Below, piece after piece: positions 27,926 to 39,310 of a DNA stretch of 64,000 nt (positions are counted from its first letter, which is position 1; every line of letters starts with the position of its first letter). A model generated the notes under the pieces. That model searched no databases and was not told the DNA's origin. It saw only the letters and a program-made list of their open reading frames with translations. Made by a program: the position numbers and the translations under genes. This DNA is from Candidatus Altimarinota bacterium (GTDB taxonomy: Bacteria > Patescibacteriota > Gracilibacteria > BD1-5 > UBA6164), in the NCBI GenBank assembly GCA_028689115.1, contig JAQTWV010000001.1, positions 535,539-599,538 of the forward strand, read 5' to 3'.

Positions 27926-29065
27926 ATGGAACATATAGATACTATAAAATGAGCAGTTGTTTTTACAGATATAAAAGATTTTACACTGAAAACTTCATTA
28001 TTAACTCAATTTCAAATTTGAAATTTTTTAAATAAACAAGATGAAATAGTATTACCTATAATTACAAAATATTTTTGAAAAGTAATAAAAACAATTTGAG
28101 ATTCATATATGATAGTTTTTGAAAAAGCTGAAAATGCTGTTTTATCATCAATTGAAATACAAAAAAAACTAGAAGAATATAATTCAAATATAGAATTAAA
28201 TCTATATAAGTTAGAATTAAGAATAAGTATAGATTATGGTAATTTAGAAAGAGAAATAAATTTAAATTGAGAAGATTTTTTTTGAGAAACTGTAAATATA
28301 GCTTCTAGATTACAACAAAAAACTCCAGAAAATAAGATATTTATAACTTGAAATATACAAAAAAATATAGAAAACATAGAAAATATAAATTGCTTATATT
28401 TATGAAAAACAAGTTTTAAATGAGTATTATATGAAGTTGATATATATGAAGTATTATACGAAAATAAAATAATATTAGATTTTAAAAATGGAAAAATAAA
28501 ATCTAAAAATATAGATGATTTTTTATTAACACAAGATTTAAAACAAAAAATAAATGAAATAGATAATACTATTTTTAAGTTTTCATCAGTTGCAGCTATT
28601 GTTTGAATTCAACCAATTCCTTTTTTAGACATTTATAGTGTATTACCTTTTCATATATATTTACTAAAAGAAATAGCAAAAAAATATGGTATAAAAATAA
28701 CTCAAAATGAATCAAAAGAAATAATGACTACGGTTATATGAAGTGTTTGAAGTAGCTATATGTTATCACAATGAGTTGTATGATTATCAAAAATTTGAAC
28801 ACTTTGATTATGATGATATCTAATGATGCCTCTAAATTTTGGATTAACATACGCTATGTGAAAAATACTAAGCTTATATTTTTACCAAAAAAGTCAATGA
28901 GTTAAAGCTACAAACTCTGAAATTAAAGAATTATTTAAATACTCTATTAAATCTGGTAAAAGCATAGCAAAAAAAGATAAGAATAAAATAATAGAAATAT
29001 GAAAAAAATATAAAGATTCATTTTTAAAAAAATTAGAAAAACATTATCCAAACAAAACAAAATAA
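27926..29065 (+). CDS. Class III nucleotidyl cyclase fused to a DUF697-like membrane domain
   Basis: A 379-residue two-part protein. Residues 1-185 are a class III adenylate/guanylate cyclase catalytic domain: FTDIKDFT with the two metal aspartates in the usual places, GDSYMIVFE with its invariant GD (Gly is UGA), LRISIDYGNL and GETVNIASRLQ with the transition-state Asn and Arg. Residues about 220-330 resemble DUF697: PIPFLDIYSVLPFHIYLLKE, a helix, then a glycine-rich hydrophobic pair GSVGSSYMLSQGVVG and GTLGLGGYLMMPLNFGLTYA. DUF697 is normally joined to GTPases, so this pairing is unusual. All catalytic residues look present; ATP or GTP preference is not clear. No cNMP-binding receptor is seen nearby. 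Confidence 0.8.
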
Positions 29066-29086
29066 AAAGCCTATAGGCTTTTTATT
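29061..29086 (+). terminator. Cyclase gene terminator
   Basis: Perfect palindrome, half-site AATAAAAAGCCTA, with T tail. Confidence 0.85.
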
Positions 29087-29114
29087 TTGTTTTTTTTCTC
29101 ATTTTTTATATAAT
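29087..29114 (+). promoter_or_regulatory. Promoter of the TSP3/DUF2339 pair
   Basis: TTGTTT at 29087-29092, spacer 16, TATAAT at 29109-29114; leader about 25 nt. Confidence 0.45.
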
Positions 29115-29145
29115 AAATTTATATATATTTTTAAACATTTTAAAT

Positions 29146-30438
29146 ATGAAAACTAAGGTATTTTTAATATTTTTTTTAATGTTTTTTTCAAGAGCATATG
29201 CAGATGTTCCAAGTGAACTAATTCAAATTACTGATAATTTTGATAAAAATTGTTTTGAATATTCTAAACAATTAAATAAAGATGAATTAAAAGATAATCT
29301 TCTTAATTGAAAATATCAAACATATAAAGTAAATATAAATTCTATAAAAGATTTAAAAATTATTCAAAATTGATACTTAATTCCCTTCAAAACACTTTAT
29401 AGTGAAAGTAATTATATAAATTATTCATGAGATTTTTCTATTGTAGAAAAAGAAGCCAATGATAATAATAGAAATACATTCAAATCTATTGATACACTTG
29501 ATAATAGCGAAATAATTTTTGAATTAGATAAATTACTTTTAGCAAATACTTTTGAATTGAACTTCAAATATGATGCTAAACAAAATTATATAGATCTTTA
29601 TATATCAAGCGATTGAAAAAAATATTTTAAAGTTGATAAATCAAACATAAGTGATTTTGATATTAAATTTGTAAAGCTAAAAATAGAGTGTTCTAAAGAT
29701 ATGTGTATAAGAGAAAAAATAAAACTTTATGAACTAAATTTTATAGAAGATAGGAAAATAATTGTTTTAAATTCATTTTTTGATAATGATTTACAATTTT
29801 ATTCAAATTTTAATTGTACTGATAAAAAATATACAAGTGAAGCAAAATATTATGATGATTATTCAATTAGTTCTGAAACTCAAAATATAAACCTAGATTT
29901 AGAAAAAAATCCAACTTACAACATATATACAACAAAAGATTTTGATAAGGATGAAATAGTTGATGAATTAGATAATTGTCCAAACACATATAATAGAGAC
30001 CAAAAAGATAGTGATGCAAGTTGAATTTGAGATGCTTGTAGTGATAAAGACAAGGATTCTATAATATGAGAAAAAGATAATTGTCCTACAATTTACAATC
30101 CAAAACAAGAAGATGATGATAAAAATTGAGTATGAAATGCTTGTGAAAAAGATAGTGATAATGATTGAGTTTTTGATACTGTTGATAACTGTTTAAATGT
30201 TTCAAACCCAAATCAAGAAGATGATGATAATGATAAGATGTGAAATGCATGTGATAATTGTAAAGCAAAATACAATTTTGATCAAAAAGACGTAGATAAG
30301 GACTGAATTTGAGATACTTGTGATGAAAAAGATGATAGATATGTGGAATCAAATAAATGATTTTTTATAGGATTACTTATATGTATAACTATAATTTTTG
30401 GTGTTAGTATTGGTTTTATTATAAAAAAATTAAAATAA
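29146..30438 (+). CDS. Surface protein with thrombospondin type 3 calcium repeats
   Basis: A 430-residue exported protein. It has a cleavable signal peptide (VFLIFFLMFFSRAYA, cut before DVPSEL) and an unrecognised ectodomain to about residue 265. Four or five thrombospondin type 3 repeats follow, of the form DKDxDGxxDxxDNCPxxxNxxQxDxDxDGxGDAC, visible as DELDNCPNTYNRDQKDSD and EKDNCPTIYNPKQEDDD. It ends with a membrane helix IGLLICITIIFGVSIGFII and basic KKLK. The aspartate-rich repeats bind Ca and make a rigid rod; the cysteines pair within repeats. The glycines in the repeats are mostly UGA and fit exactly. Likely holds a domain away from the cell surface. Operon with the next gene (16-nt gap). 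Confidence 0.85.
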
Positions 30439-30454
30439 TTATTAATTATCTATT

Positions 30455-33400
30455 ATGACAAAATTATTAAACCGTATTGCTCTCCTAGTTTCTATCCTTA
30501 TGTGATTTTTTATCACATTTTCAATTTACTGACTTTTTTGATGATTTAGGTATTTTAGTTGAGAAGATGTATTTGTATTTATTATTGTTACTATAACTAT
30601 CTGATTATTTTTCAAAAAATTATATTTATGAGAAATATTTATAAAAGAAAAACTAGATTTTCTTGCAAATCAACTAGAAAAAAGATTAATTGAATCTAGA
30701 TTTACTTATACAAGTAAGGAAAAAATACAAGAAAAATCAAGTGGAAATTTAAATGAATATGAAAAAATTAAAGAAGAAATAAATAATTTACCACAAGAAA
30801 CTTTTGAACTAAAACAAGATAAATTAGCTGATTTATTACCAGAACTTGAAAATGAACCAGAAATAAAAACTAGTTTAAAAACTAATTTAATACCAAAAGT
30901 TGAAAAAATAGAACAAGAATCAATTATAATGAAAAATATAAAAGATTTTTTCAAAGAAAATATACTTGCAAAAATTGGTTCTATTTTGGTATTTTTATGA
31001 GTATTATTCTTACTAAGTTTAATTTGGAATACTCTTCCATCACTTGGAAAAATAATTATTGGTTTTATTATTTGATTTAGTATTTATTTTACATGAGTTA
31101 TACTTGATGGGAAATGACTAAAATGAGAATCTAGAATCCTTCTATGAACATGAATACTTATAAATTTCTTAGTTATACTTTGAGGTAAATATGTACTTGA
31201 TTGAAATGTAAATTCTACTCACTTTTTCTCTACTTGAGTTACATTTTTATTTTTGATATTAAATACTATTTTTTGAGTAATAACATCAATTGCATATAAA
31301 TCAAAAACTCTACTTACTTTTTCATTTATATTTGCCTACCTAAACCCATTTTTAATTTGATGAAATAGTGATACTCCATATACACTTATTGGATATTCTA
31401 CAATTGTATCAATTTGAGCATATATAATTTGATCTAGAGAAAATAACAATGTATTAAAAATATCATCTTTTGTACTTTGAAATGTATTATTTTTATCAGC
31501 ACCATTTACAAATGAAATCTGATGGATAGCTAAATTTATAGCTATGTGAGTTTGGTCATTTGCTATAATTTGGAACCTATATTTAAATAATTATTCTAAA
31601 ATAAGTAGTGTTTTTGTAGCTTCATTTGTATTTTTAATATTATGATTAATGTTTTGAAGTAGCCAAAACATTATAAATTCAAGTTTATGTTTCGTAACTT
31701 ATATAATCTCGATATTATTTTTCTTTTTTGTATGAATTACTCTATTCGTAAAAAAAGCAATAACTAGCATTGCTCACATCATTTTCTTCCCTATTTTAAT
31801 AATTCTAGGATTATTATTTACTTGAAATCTATACTTTGCAGAATTTAGTTTATGAATAATTGTTATATCTTACTTAATTGCATTTAGTTTAATTTGAAAT
31901 ACAAGTAGAAGTGAAAATTCTACATCAAGTGATGTAAAATACTTTATGTTCTCATTGTTATGAGTATTTATATTTATATTTAACTGATATTTATCATTTA
32001 CACTAAAAGATATAAGTTTTGTTAGTTTTGTAAGTGTATTAATTGTAAGTTTTGTATTTTTGATAAGTTCTTACATATTTTCATATAAATCTAATTTAAA
32101 TAATTTATATGCAATCTGAACTTTTTGATCAATATTTATATTACTTCCAGTTATAAATATAGATTTCTTTATCTTAAAAAATAATTTTGGCTGAGTTTTA
32201 AATAAAGAAGAGTTAGTATGATTAATCAGACCATTATCTATAATCGCAATAAGTGCATTTGCAATACTTAATACACTTTGGCCATTTTTCAATAAAAAAT
32301 TAATAGAAAATAAAGCTAATATTCTAAATTTAATTAGTTGATTAATAGCTTGAGTTATATTTATATGATTTGAATTATTTAGATATTGAAATGAATATTT
32401 TCCATGAGTAACGCTATGACTTGCATTTGCTGGACTTGCTGTATATTACACTATACTTTCATTTATATTTATATCTAATATTTGAATTGAAAATATAAAA
32501 AATGAAGTCGCTTACAAAAATAGTTTGTTTGGATATTTATTTATAGCAATTTCAGTTTTTTCACTTGCTATTGCATTAATATTTTCAAAAAGTCCAGAAG
32601 TTGTATCTCTAGTTTGGTTATTTGAAGCTACAATCTTGTTTTACTTTTTTTCTAAAACAAAAGAAACTAAGATTTACAATACAGCAATTATACTTTTTAT
32701 AGTTTGAATAGTTAAACTGATAGATTTACAGTTTATTGTAAATTCTGGTGAATTATTGTTTTTGGTACCGATTGCTCTAATAATTATTTCTTTTGTATTA
32801 AATATAAAATACTTAGATTATTTAGAAAATGGTACAAAAAAAAGTGTTCATGATATAGTTCATATTATTTGAATGCTTGTAGTTTCAAGCATAATTGTAA
32901 AAATAGTTCCACAAACTAACCATGGTTGGTCTACTCTATGAATAGCAAGTTTTGTAACTATTGCATGACTTATATACAATAATTTTAAATCTAAAATACT
33001 AAAAACATTTTTCATATTTCTAGCTTGATTCTTTATGATGTATCAAATATCAAGTTTTGATTATATAGCATTTAGATTAAAAGAAGATGTTTTAAGACAC
33101 TTAATTATACTACAATACGCTTCTACATGACTTATAGCAGCAATAACTATTTATTGGAATAAATACAATAAAACTCAAATTTACAATACAATTTTAAACG
33201 CATTTATATCAATTTATTTACTTATAATTTTATCAGATTATATTTACAATATATTTGAAAATACATTTGCAATCACGATTTTCTGGTGAATAATTTCAAT
33301 TTATTTACTTATAAGATGAATAAGTAATGACAAAATAAAAATAAGAACAATTTGATTGTACCTACTAAGTTTAGTGCTAGCAAAAATATTTTTATACGAT

Positions 33401-33880
33401 ATATGGTATGGTTTAGACAATGCTGTAAGTAGAGTTGTAGTATTTATCTTACTTTGAGTTTTACTTATATTTGTTTCTACTAAATATTCTAGAAAATATT
33501 GAAATAATTTAGTTTGAGAATTTAACTTAAATAATTTAAGTAATTCAAAAAATGAAGAAAAACCTAGTACAAAACAAGAGGTAAACAATGAAGATATAAC
33601 TTCTCAAATCAAAAATATAGATTTAAAATGAATAACACAAGCAAGTTTCAAGATAAACTGAAAAGCAGCTTTTAGTACAAAAAGTAAAAATATACTTCAA
33701 ATAATAATTTATGTTTTAAGAAAAACTTGATTAAAAGAATTTGAAGCCAACGAATTGAAACCATTTTATGATTTTATAATAGCTAATTACCACAGTGATT
33801 TAAGTACTCGTGACTTAAATACAGTACAAAATGCATTTAAAACTTTTGTAGAAGCTGGTTGAGAAGTTGTGTTGAAATAA
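30455..33880 (+). CDS. Giant polytopic membrane protein, DUF2339-like
   Basis: A 1141-residue protein with two N-terminal membrane helices, a Glu/Lys-rich cytoplasmic linker (residues about 70-165), then roughly thirty hydrophobic segments in closely spaced pairs, and a soluble C-terminal domain of about 90 residues (ITQASFKINGKAAFSTK... to VEAGGEVVLK). The plan, a charged coiled linker followed by FFKENILAKIGSILVFLGVLFLLSL and a long array of helices, is that of DUF2339 proteins, whose function is unknown. The membrane-only composition and absence of motifs give no activity. It follows the thrombospondin-repeat gene by 16 nt and is closed by a terminator. Confidence 0.7.
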
Positions 33881-33919
33881 ACAAAAAAAATACTAAGCTT
33901 CGCTTAGTATTTTTTTTGT
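33881..33919 (+). terminator. Terminator of the TSP3/DUF2339 operon
   Basis: 18-bp perfect stem, half-site ACAAAAAAAATACTAAGC, loop TTC. Confidence 0.9.
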
Positions 33920-33956
33920 TTTTCTTATTAAATAAGAAATGATTAAAAACGATATA

Positions 33957-34238
33957 CTATTTTCCTAATAGTTTTTTTGATTTGTCATACAATTGTTTGA
34001 AATCCATTTCAATATCATCAAAAAAATTACTTTTATCCAATTTATAAGCCTCTTCAAACATATTATTTAAGTCTGTAAAATAGGCTGGAAGTTTGGTTTC
34101 TTCCCAATTTTTCAATTGTTTTAGATCAGGATTATTTTCCACAAAATGATTAAAATCCTTTTCATTATCGAAAGTTTTTTTAAAACTTACGTCTGTTCCG
34201 TTTACATTTTTGTAAACTCTTACTTTACCTTTAAACAT
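33957..34238 (-). CDS. Small soluble protein, unknown
   Basis: A 93-residue protein without UGA codons (its three glycines use GGN), so it reads through under the standard code too. Sequence starts MFKGKVRVYKNVNGTDVSFKK and is rich in Asp, Phe and Lys; the second half is helical and acidic (FEEAYKLDKSNFFDDIEMDF). No family recognised. It has its own promoter region with TATAAT near 34313 on the - strand followed by an imperfect repeat CCTTAT/ATAAGG that could be an operator. Not linked by short spacing to its neighbours. Confidence 0.65.
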   Translation of the reverse strand: MFKGKVRVYKNVNGTDVSFKKTFDNEKDFNHFVENNPDLKQLKNWEETKLPAYFTDLNNMFEEAYKLDKSNFFDDIEMDFKQLYDKSKKLLGK

Positions 34239-34361
34239 AATCTTATAGTTAAGAGATAAAATACTTGAAAAAACGTTAAGAAATAAATATTTTGCCTTAT
34301 AAATAAGGTTAGATTATAATATACTTTTTTTATAAAAAATCAAGTGCTATAAGTTGTTATA

Positions 34362-34877
34362 TTATGAAAATAACTTATCAAAATGATCTTTAACTATTAT
34401 ATAAAACCATTTAGTATAAGCATCAGGATTTTTTTCTATATCAATTTTTAAATCATTTGGAGAAATCCATTTATAATCCATAGCTTCATCTGGATTTAGA
34501 TTTGGCTCTAAATCAAAAAATCATTTATAAACATGTAGATATTCATGTTCTGTTAATTCATTATCAAGCTCTGCTTTATAAATAAGCTCAGTTTTTTTAG
34601 TAAGTTCAGTATCAAATCACATTTCTTCTTGAAGTCTTCTATGAATTGCATGTTCTAAATCTTCTCAATCTCTTGGATGAGAACAACAAGTATTTGTCCA
34701 TAGTCAGCCAGAATGATATTTTTGCATATCTCTTTGTTGAAGCATAAGTTCTCATTTTGAGTTGAAAACCAAGATAGAAAAAGCTCTATGAAGTAGAGCT
34801 TTTTCGTGTACTTCCATTTTTTCTCAAACTCAAATTTCTCTATCAAATTCATCAACAATTATTATATTTTCCTGCAT
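34362..34877 (-). CDS. idi: Isopentenyl-diphosphate delta-isomerase, type 1
   Basis: Nudix-fold enzyme of 171 residues interconverting IPP and DMAPP. Seen: HRAFSILVFNSKGELMLQQR, the active-site stretch HSGGLWTNTCCSHPRDGE containing the catalytic cysteine and metal histidines, and the Nudix-like RRLQEEMGFDTEL; then EHEYLHVYKGFF and DEAMDYKWISP with the catalytic glutamate region. Type 1 length is normal. No other isoprenoid genes are here, as often in CPR genomes, which suggests precursors are taken up and only rebalanced. It lies 12 nt downstream of sufS and is the last gene of that run. Confidence 0.92.
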
Positions 34878-34889
34878 TATTTTATTTTA

Positions 34890-36089
34890 TTAACTATTTT
34901 TTAGATTTGATATTACATCAAAAAATTTATCTATATCTTTTTTAGTATTATAGATATACAAACTAACTCTAAGAGAATTTGCATATCCAAACTTAGTAAA
35001 AAGCGGGTGTGCACAATGCTTTCAAGCTCTAACTGCTATACCCTTTTCAGCCAATATTTCAGCTATATCATTTGAATGATAATTATTAAAAACAAGTGAA
35101 AAAACTCAAACCCTATTTTCTTTTTTATAACTTCACATAAGTTCTATATTTTCAAAACCTTGCAATCTTTCTAAAAAATATTCCATTAAATCATCTTCTA
35201 TTTCTTCTATTTTTTTAAATCAACCTATACTTTCTATGTATTGAAATGCTTTTAAAAGTGAAACTGCTCAAGTTACATTTGGTGTTCCAGGTTCAAATTT
35301 ATCTGGAAGTGAAGATGAAGTAAAACTATTACAAGTTACCTCTCCAATTGCTCAACCTCATGAAAAACTAGGAGTTAATTCATTTAATAAATCCCTTTTT
35401 CACCACAAAACACCTATTCCACTATCTGCCATAACTTTGTGACCAGTAAAAAACAATACATCACAATTTATTTCTTTTACATCAACTCTCATATGTGGAA
35501 CACTTTGACTAGCATCAACTACAAAAAGTGTATCTTCCCTTTTTCTTCTTCATATTTCTGATAAATTAAAGATTTGACCAGTTACATTTGAAACATTCGT
35601 AAGAGAAATAATTTTTACCTTATCGTCATATTTTTCATCAAAATCAGCTAAGTCTAAATCATAATTATCTGTAATTCAAATAAACTCGACTTCTATACCT
35701 ATTTCTTCTTTTAATATAAGCCAAGGAACAATATTTGCGTGATGTTCAACTATACTTAAAAGTACTTTATCTCAAGCTTTTAAATATTTACTTCTAGCTA
35801 AACTTGAAGTAAATAAATTTATGGCATAAGTAGAATTGTAAGTATATATTATCTCTTTAGTATCACTAATTCATAAAAACTTAGCTATAATTTCCTTTGA
35901 TTTTTTATATAGTTTTTCTGAATTTTGAGCTATATCATACATACCTCTATGTATATTACTATAATCATTTTCTAAATAATGTTTTATTCCATCTATCACA
36001 AAACTAGGTTTTTGAGTAGTAGAAGTAGAATCAAAAAATACTAGATCTGGGTTATTTTTAAAAATCGGAAAATCTTTTTTTAAACTCAT
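34890..36089 (-). CDS. sufS: Cysteine desulfurase, SufS type
   Basis: PLP-dependent class V aminotransferase of 399 residues that removes sulfur from cysteine for Fe-S clusters. Begins LKKDFPIF...YLDSTSTTQKP-like (seen as VFFDSTSTTQKP), then YSNIHRGMYDIA, VEHHANIVPW, the cofactor-binding DASQSVPHM and the PLP lysine in FTGHKVMADSGIGVLWG, and the persulfide cysteine in RAGKHCAHPL. All catalytic residues are intact and the group II (SufS) spacing is right. No SufBCD or SufU lies next to it. Second gene of a run with the lipoprotein (1-nt gap upstream) and idi (12-nt gap). Confidence 0.93.
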
Positions 36090-36090
36090 A

Positions 36091-37374
36091 TTATTTTTGT
36101 TTAAGTGTTATATTTAAATAAAATTTATCTCCAAAAAATGAAGCAACTCTAGTATCAATTATATCATTGTAAATCACCTTATCTATATTAAAATCTTCGT
36201 AATAAAACGGCTTTCTTATACTTAAATTAAATTGTTTATTTTTATTTACTTGCATTCATGAACTCCAATAAAATTTAGAATAATTATCAAAAATAGTATA
36301 TTCATTTTCAAATTCACTAAATACAATAAATTTAATAAATTGTTCCTTTAATTTCAAATCATAATTTGATGTTTTTTCTAAATCAATATAGTGATTATTA
36401 TAATCTTTTTTTAAATTACTTAATGTTCAAATTAGCATAATTTTTCAATCAAAATCAAGTTCGTTATATGCTAATTCCAATTTTTCTATATATCAATTTA
36501 ATTCAATATTAGAACTATCTTTTAAACTTAACAAATAAGAAAAATAAGCTAATTCATTATTTTTAAATCAAAAAATTCAAGGTAAATCTTCTATTTTTTC
36601 ATCAACACTAGTCAAAAAATTATCAAGTTCTCATAACTTATTTAAATAAATCAAAAACAAAAGTTTATCCTTATTTTCAAATGATTTATAATTTAAAACT
36701 AGATCATTATAGATAGTATTTTTAAAATCAGTATTAATTAAAATCCCTGATTTTTCTAAATTTGAAAGTAAAAAATATTTATCTATATATTCTTCTTGAT
36801 TAAATAAATCAAAAGTATAAATATCTTTATCTAAATCAATCAATTTTTGATAATCAGTATTGTAAGTAATATTAGGACTTATTTTCTGCTTCTTATTTTT
36901 TGAATATAGTTCTATGTAATTTATAAACAAATACTTATAAATATCATTTTCACTATTCTTAAAAATTGCATCTTCTAAAAATGTCATCTTATTATTTGCA
37001 AATAAATAAGATATTTGCGAATTTTCATAGTCTTTTAAATTTTTATCAAAATCTACATTAAAATCAGAAATAGTTGGTGCTGACTTAGCATTAGAATCTT
37101 GAATATACTGAAATTCTCTAAAATCATTTTTTATTGCTAAATTTATATCTCAAGTTCAAGAATAATTTGATAGATAATTTGAAATTTGAGTATTATATTT
37201 ATCTAGTTTTTCATTTATAATAATTTTTTCTTCTTCACTAAAAGAATTTATTTTATTTTCAATAGTTTCTTTTTTATTAATAGATTCATCTACAATATTA
37301 TCACTATTTTGTGAACATCAAAAAAATATGAATAGACATACAAAAAATACAAAAATACTTATCTTATTTTTCAT
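36091..37374 (-). CDS. Predicted lipoprotein, unknown
   Basis: A 427-residue secreted protein with a lipoprotein signal: MKNKISIFVFFVCLFIFFGC, cysteine at the expected lipobox position, then an Asn/Asp/Ser spacer. The body is rich in Lys, Asn, Asp, Tyr and Phe with helical repeats of roughly 35-40 residues (DKYFLLSNLEKSGILI, LAYFSYLLSLKDSS) suggestive of an alpha-solenoid, though no TPR consensus is clear. Not recognised. It is directly upstream of sufS with one base between them and follows the terminator of the murein gene pair. Confidence 0.75.
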
Positions 37375-37409
37375 AAAAATATTTAAAATTACTAATTTAG
37401 TAATATTAT

Positions 37410-37443
37410 AATAAAAAGACTAGGAATTTCTAGTCTTTTTATT
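37410..37443 (-). terminator. pbpC terminator
   Basis: AATAAAAAGACTAG-GAATTT-CTAGTCTTTTTATT hairpin ending at the pbpC stop. One of a local family of CTAG-stem terminators. Confidence 0.8.
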
Positions 37444-39310
37444 ATTTTAAGAAAAATCATAAATCTTGTAATTTTTGTTCTTCAAAATCGGATAATTTTT
37501 CTCATAAATCTCTATTGTCATATATATTATCTGCTATTCTAGAAAAATATTTTTTTTCACTTTTATCATAATCCAATTCTTTTCTAAAACATCTTTCATC
37601 TAAACAATAACTCTCATTTTCAACTCAGTCAGAAATCTCATAATTATGCTCTTTTATATATCAAAGTCTTATTGCTTCTTCTACTATTTGGTGCCAAATA
37701 TAACCAGCTCAAGTTATACCAGTAACTCAAATCATTGATGAATTATCATTATTTCAAACCCAAACTCAAATCACAAAATCACTACTATATGAAACTACTA
37801 AATTATCTCTAAAATTACTACTTGTACCAGTTTTTACTGCTTGTGGAATAGAAGTATTTAGTATAGAATTTACTCAAAAACTTATATCTCTATTATCAGG
37901 ATCTGACAATATATTATACAACAAAAATTTGTTTGGATCTTTAAAATCAAGCAATTTAGCATAACTATAAACTAAATCTTTAAGTGTGATACTTGGATTT
38001 CATAATACTAAACTATAACCATAAAAATCAGGAGATTCTGGCAATTTAAAACCATATTTTTTATAAAAATCATATACATTTTCAAGTCACAATTCTGAAG
38101 CTAGTCTAACAGTTGCATTATTCAAACTATTTCAAAGTGCATTTTTAAACCTCACAAGTCAGTATTCTTTAAGTGAATAATTATTACTTATGTAGGTTTT
38201 ATCATCACTAAAAGAATTGTATTCATTTTCTATATCCAAAAGCATTGTATTAACTCAAAATCAATTTTCAAGTGCCATTAAATACAAAAATGGTTTAACA
38301 GAGCTTCAAGCTTGTCTTGGGGAATTTATAACATTTACTTGTCAATCAATTTCACTACTATAAAAATCTCTACTTCATTCATAGATAAGAACTTCATTAG
38401 TTTTTGGATTTATAGCAAAAACTGCAGCATTTGTTACATTTTTATTTTTTAATTGTTTTAAAGTATCGTTTACTACATTTCTAGCAAAAAGACTTAGTTT
38501 AGAATCAATAGTTAACTTATCTCAAACGGGATTTAATTCGGAACTTGCAAAAGGAAAATTATCTATATTTTCTTTTTTGTTTAGTTTATTTATCTTTCTA
38601 TCAAATGTAAAACCTAGTTTATTTTTTACTTTTTCAAAATACAAATTAAATTCTTTGTCATAAATAGACTTTGTACTTGGATTATTTAACAAACTTATAA
38701 GTAAAACAATTTCTTCATTGCTTAGTTCGTTTAAATCTTTTTTTCAAAAATACACTTCAATTGCGGTTCAAACTCCATACAAATTATTTCATAAATATAC
38801 ATTTTGTAAATATTGACTTAAAATTCTATCTTTTACAAATTCTATATTTTCAAAAGTTGAAAGTGTGTTTGGAAAATAAGGTAAACTATAATAAAAAGCC
38901 AAAGTTGCTTCTCTAAGTTTTTGTAAATATGTTCTTTTACTTTTCTTAAAAAAATGATTCTTTATATATTGTTCTGTTATAGTACTTGCTCCTGAAACTA
39001 CTTTTTTATTTATTATATTAGCTTTTAAAGCTCATAATTTAGAAAAAAAATCAACTCAAAAATGAGAATAATAATTTTTATCTTCGATTAATAATAAATC
39101 TTGTACAAAACTAGAATTTAAATCTAAATCTACTACTTTTTTATAACCAAATTCATTTGCTTTATCAGTTATCACAATTCAATTTCTATCTTTTAAAAAT
39201 ACATTTCAAGGTTCATCTTTTGCTTCATAAAAAATAACTGGAAAAAAGCAGTAAGACAAAAAGCTTACTGCAATTATTCCAGTTATAATAAAAATATATT
39301 TTTTATTCAT
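37442..39310 (-). CDS. pbpC: Penicillin-binding protein 1C-like
   Basis: Bifunctional murein synthase of 622 residues anchored by one N-terminal helix (YIFIITGIIAVSFLSYCFF). Glycosyltransferase 51 domain: LLIEDKNYYSHFGVDF and SGASTITEQYIKN, containing the catalytic glutamate. Transpeptidase domain: active-site SSVK in GSSVKPFLYLMALE, SLN in NSLNNATV, and KTG in KTGTSSNFRDN. It lacks the C-terminal BiPBP_C domain of E. coli PBP1C (770 residues), which explains the shorter length. Its ATG overlaps the stop of the alpha-2-macroglobulin gene by one base; that pair is a known association in bacteria and points to coupled translation. Confidence 0.92.

Noticed and set aside
30086-30352. Open frame of 88 codons on the - strand, His/Tyr-rich
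   Set aside because: It mirrors the Asp-rich thrombospondin repeats; composition is an artefact of the repeat.
33957-34238. Foreign origin for the small gene without UGA
   Set aside because: It has only three glycines, so lack of UGA is not informative; base composition equals that of its surroundings.
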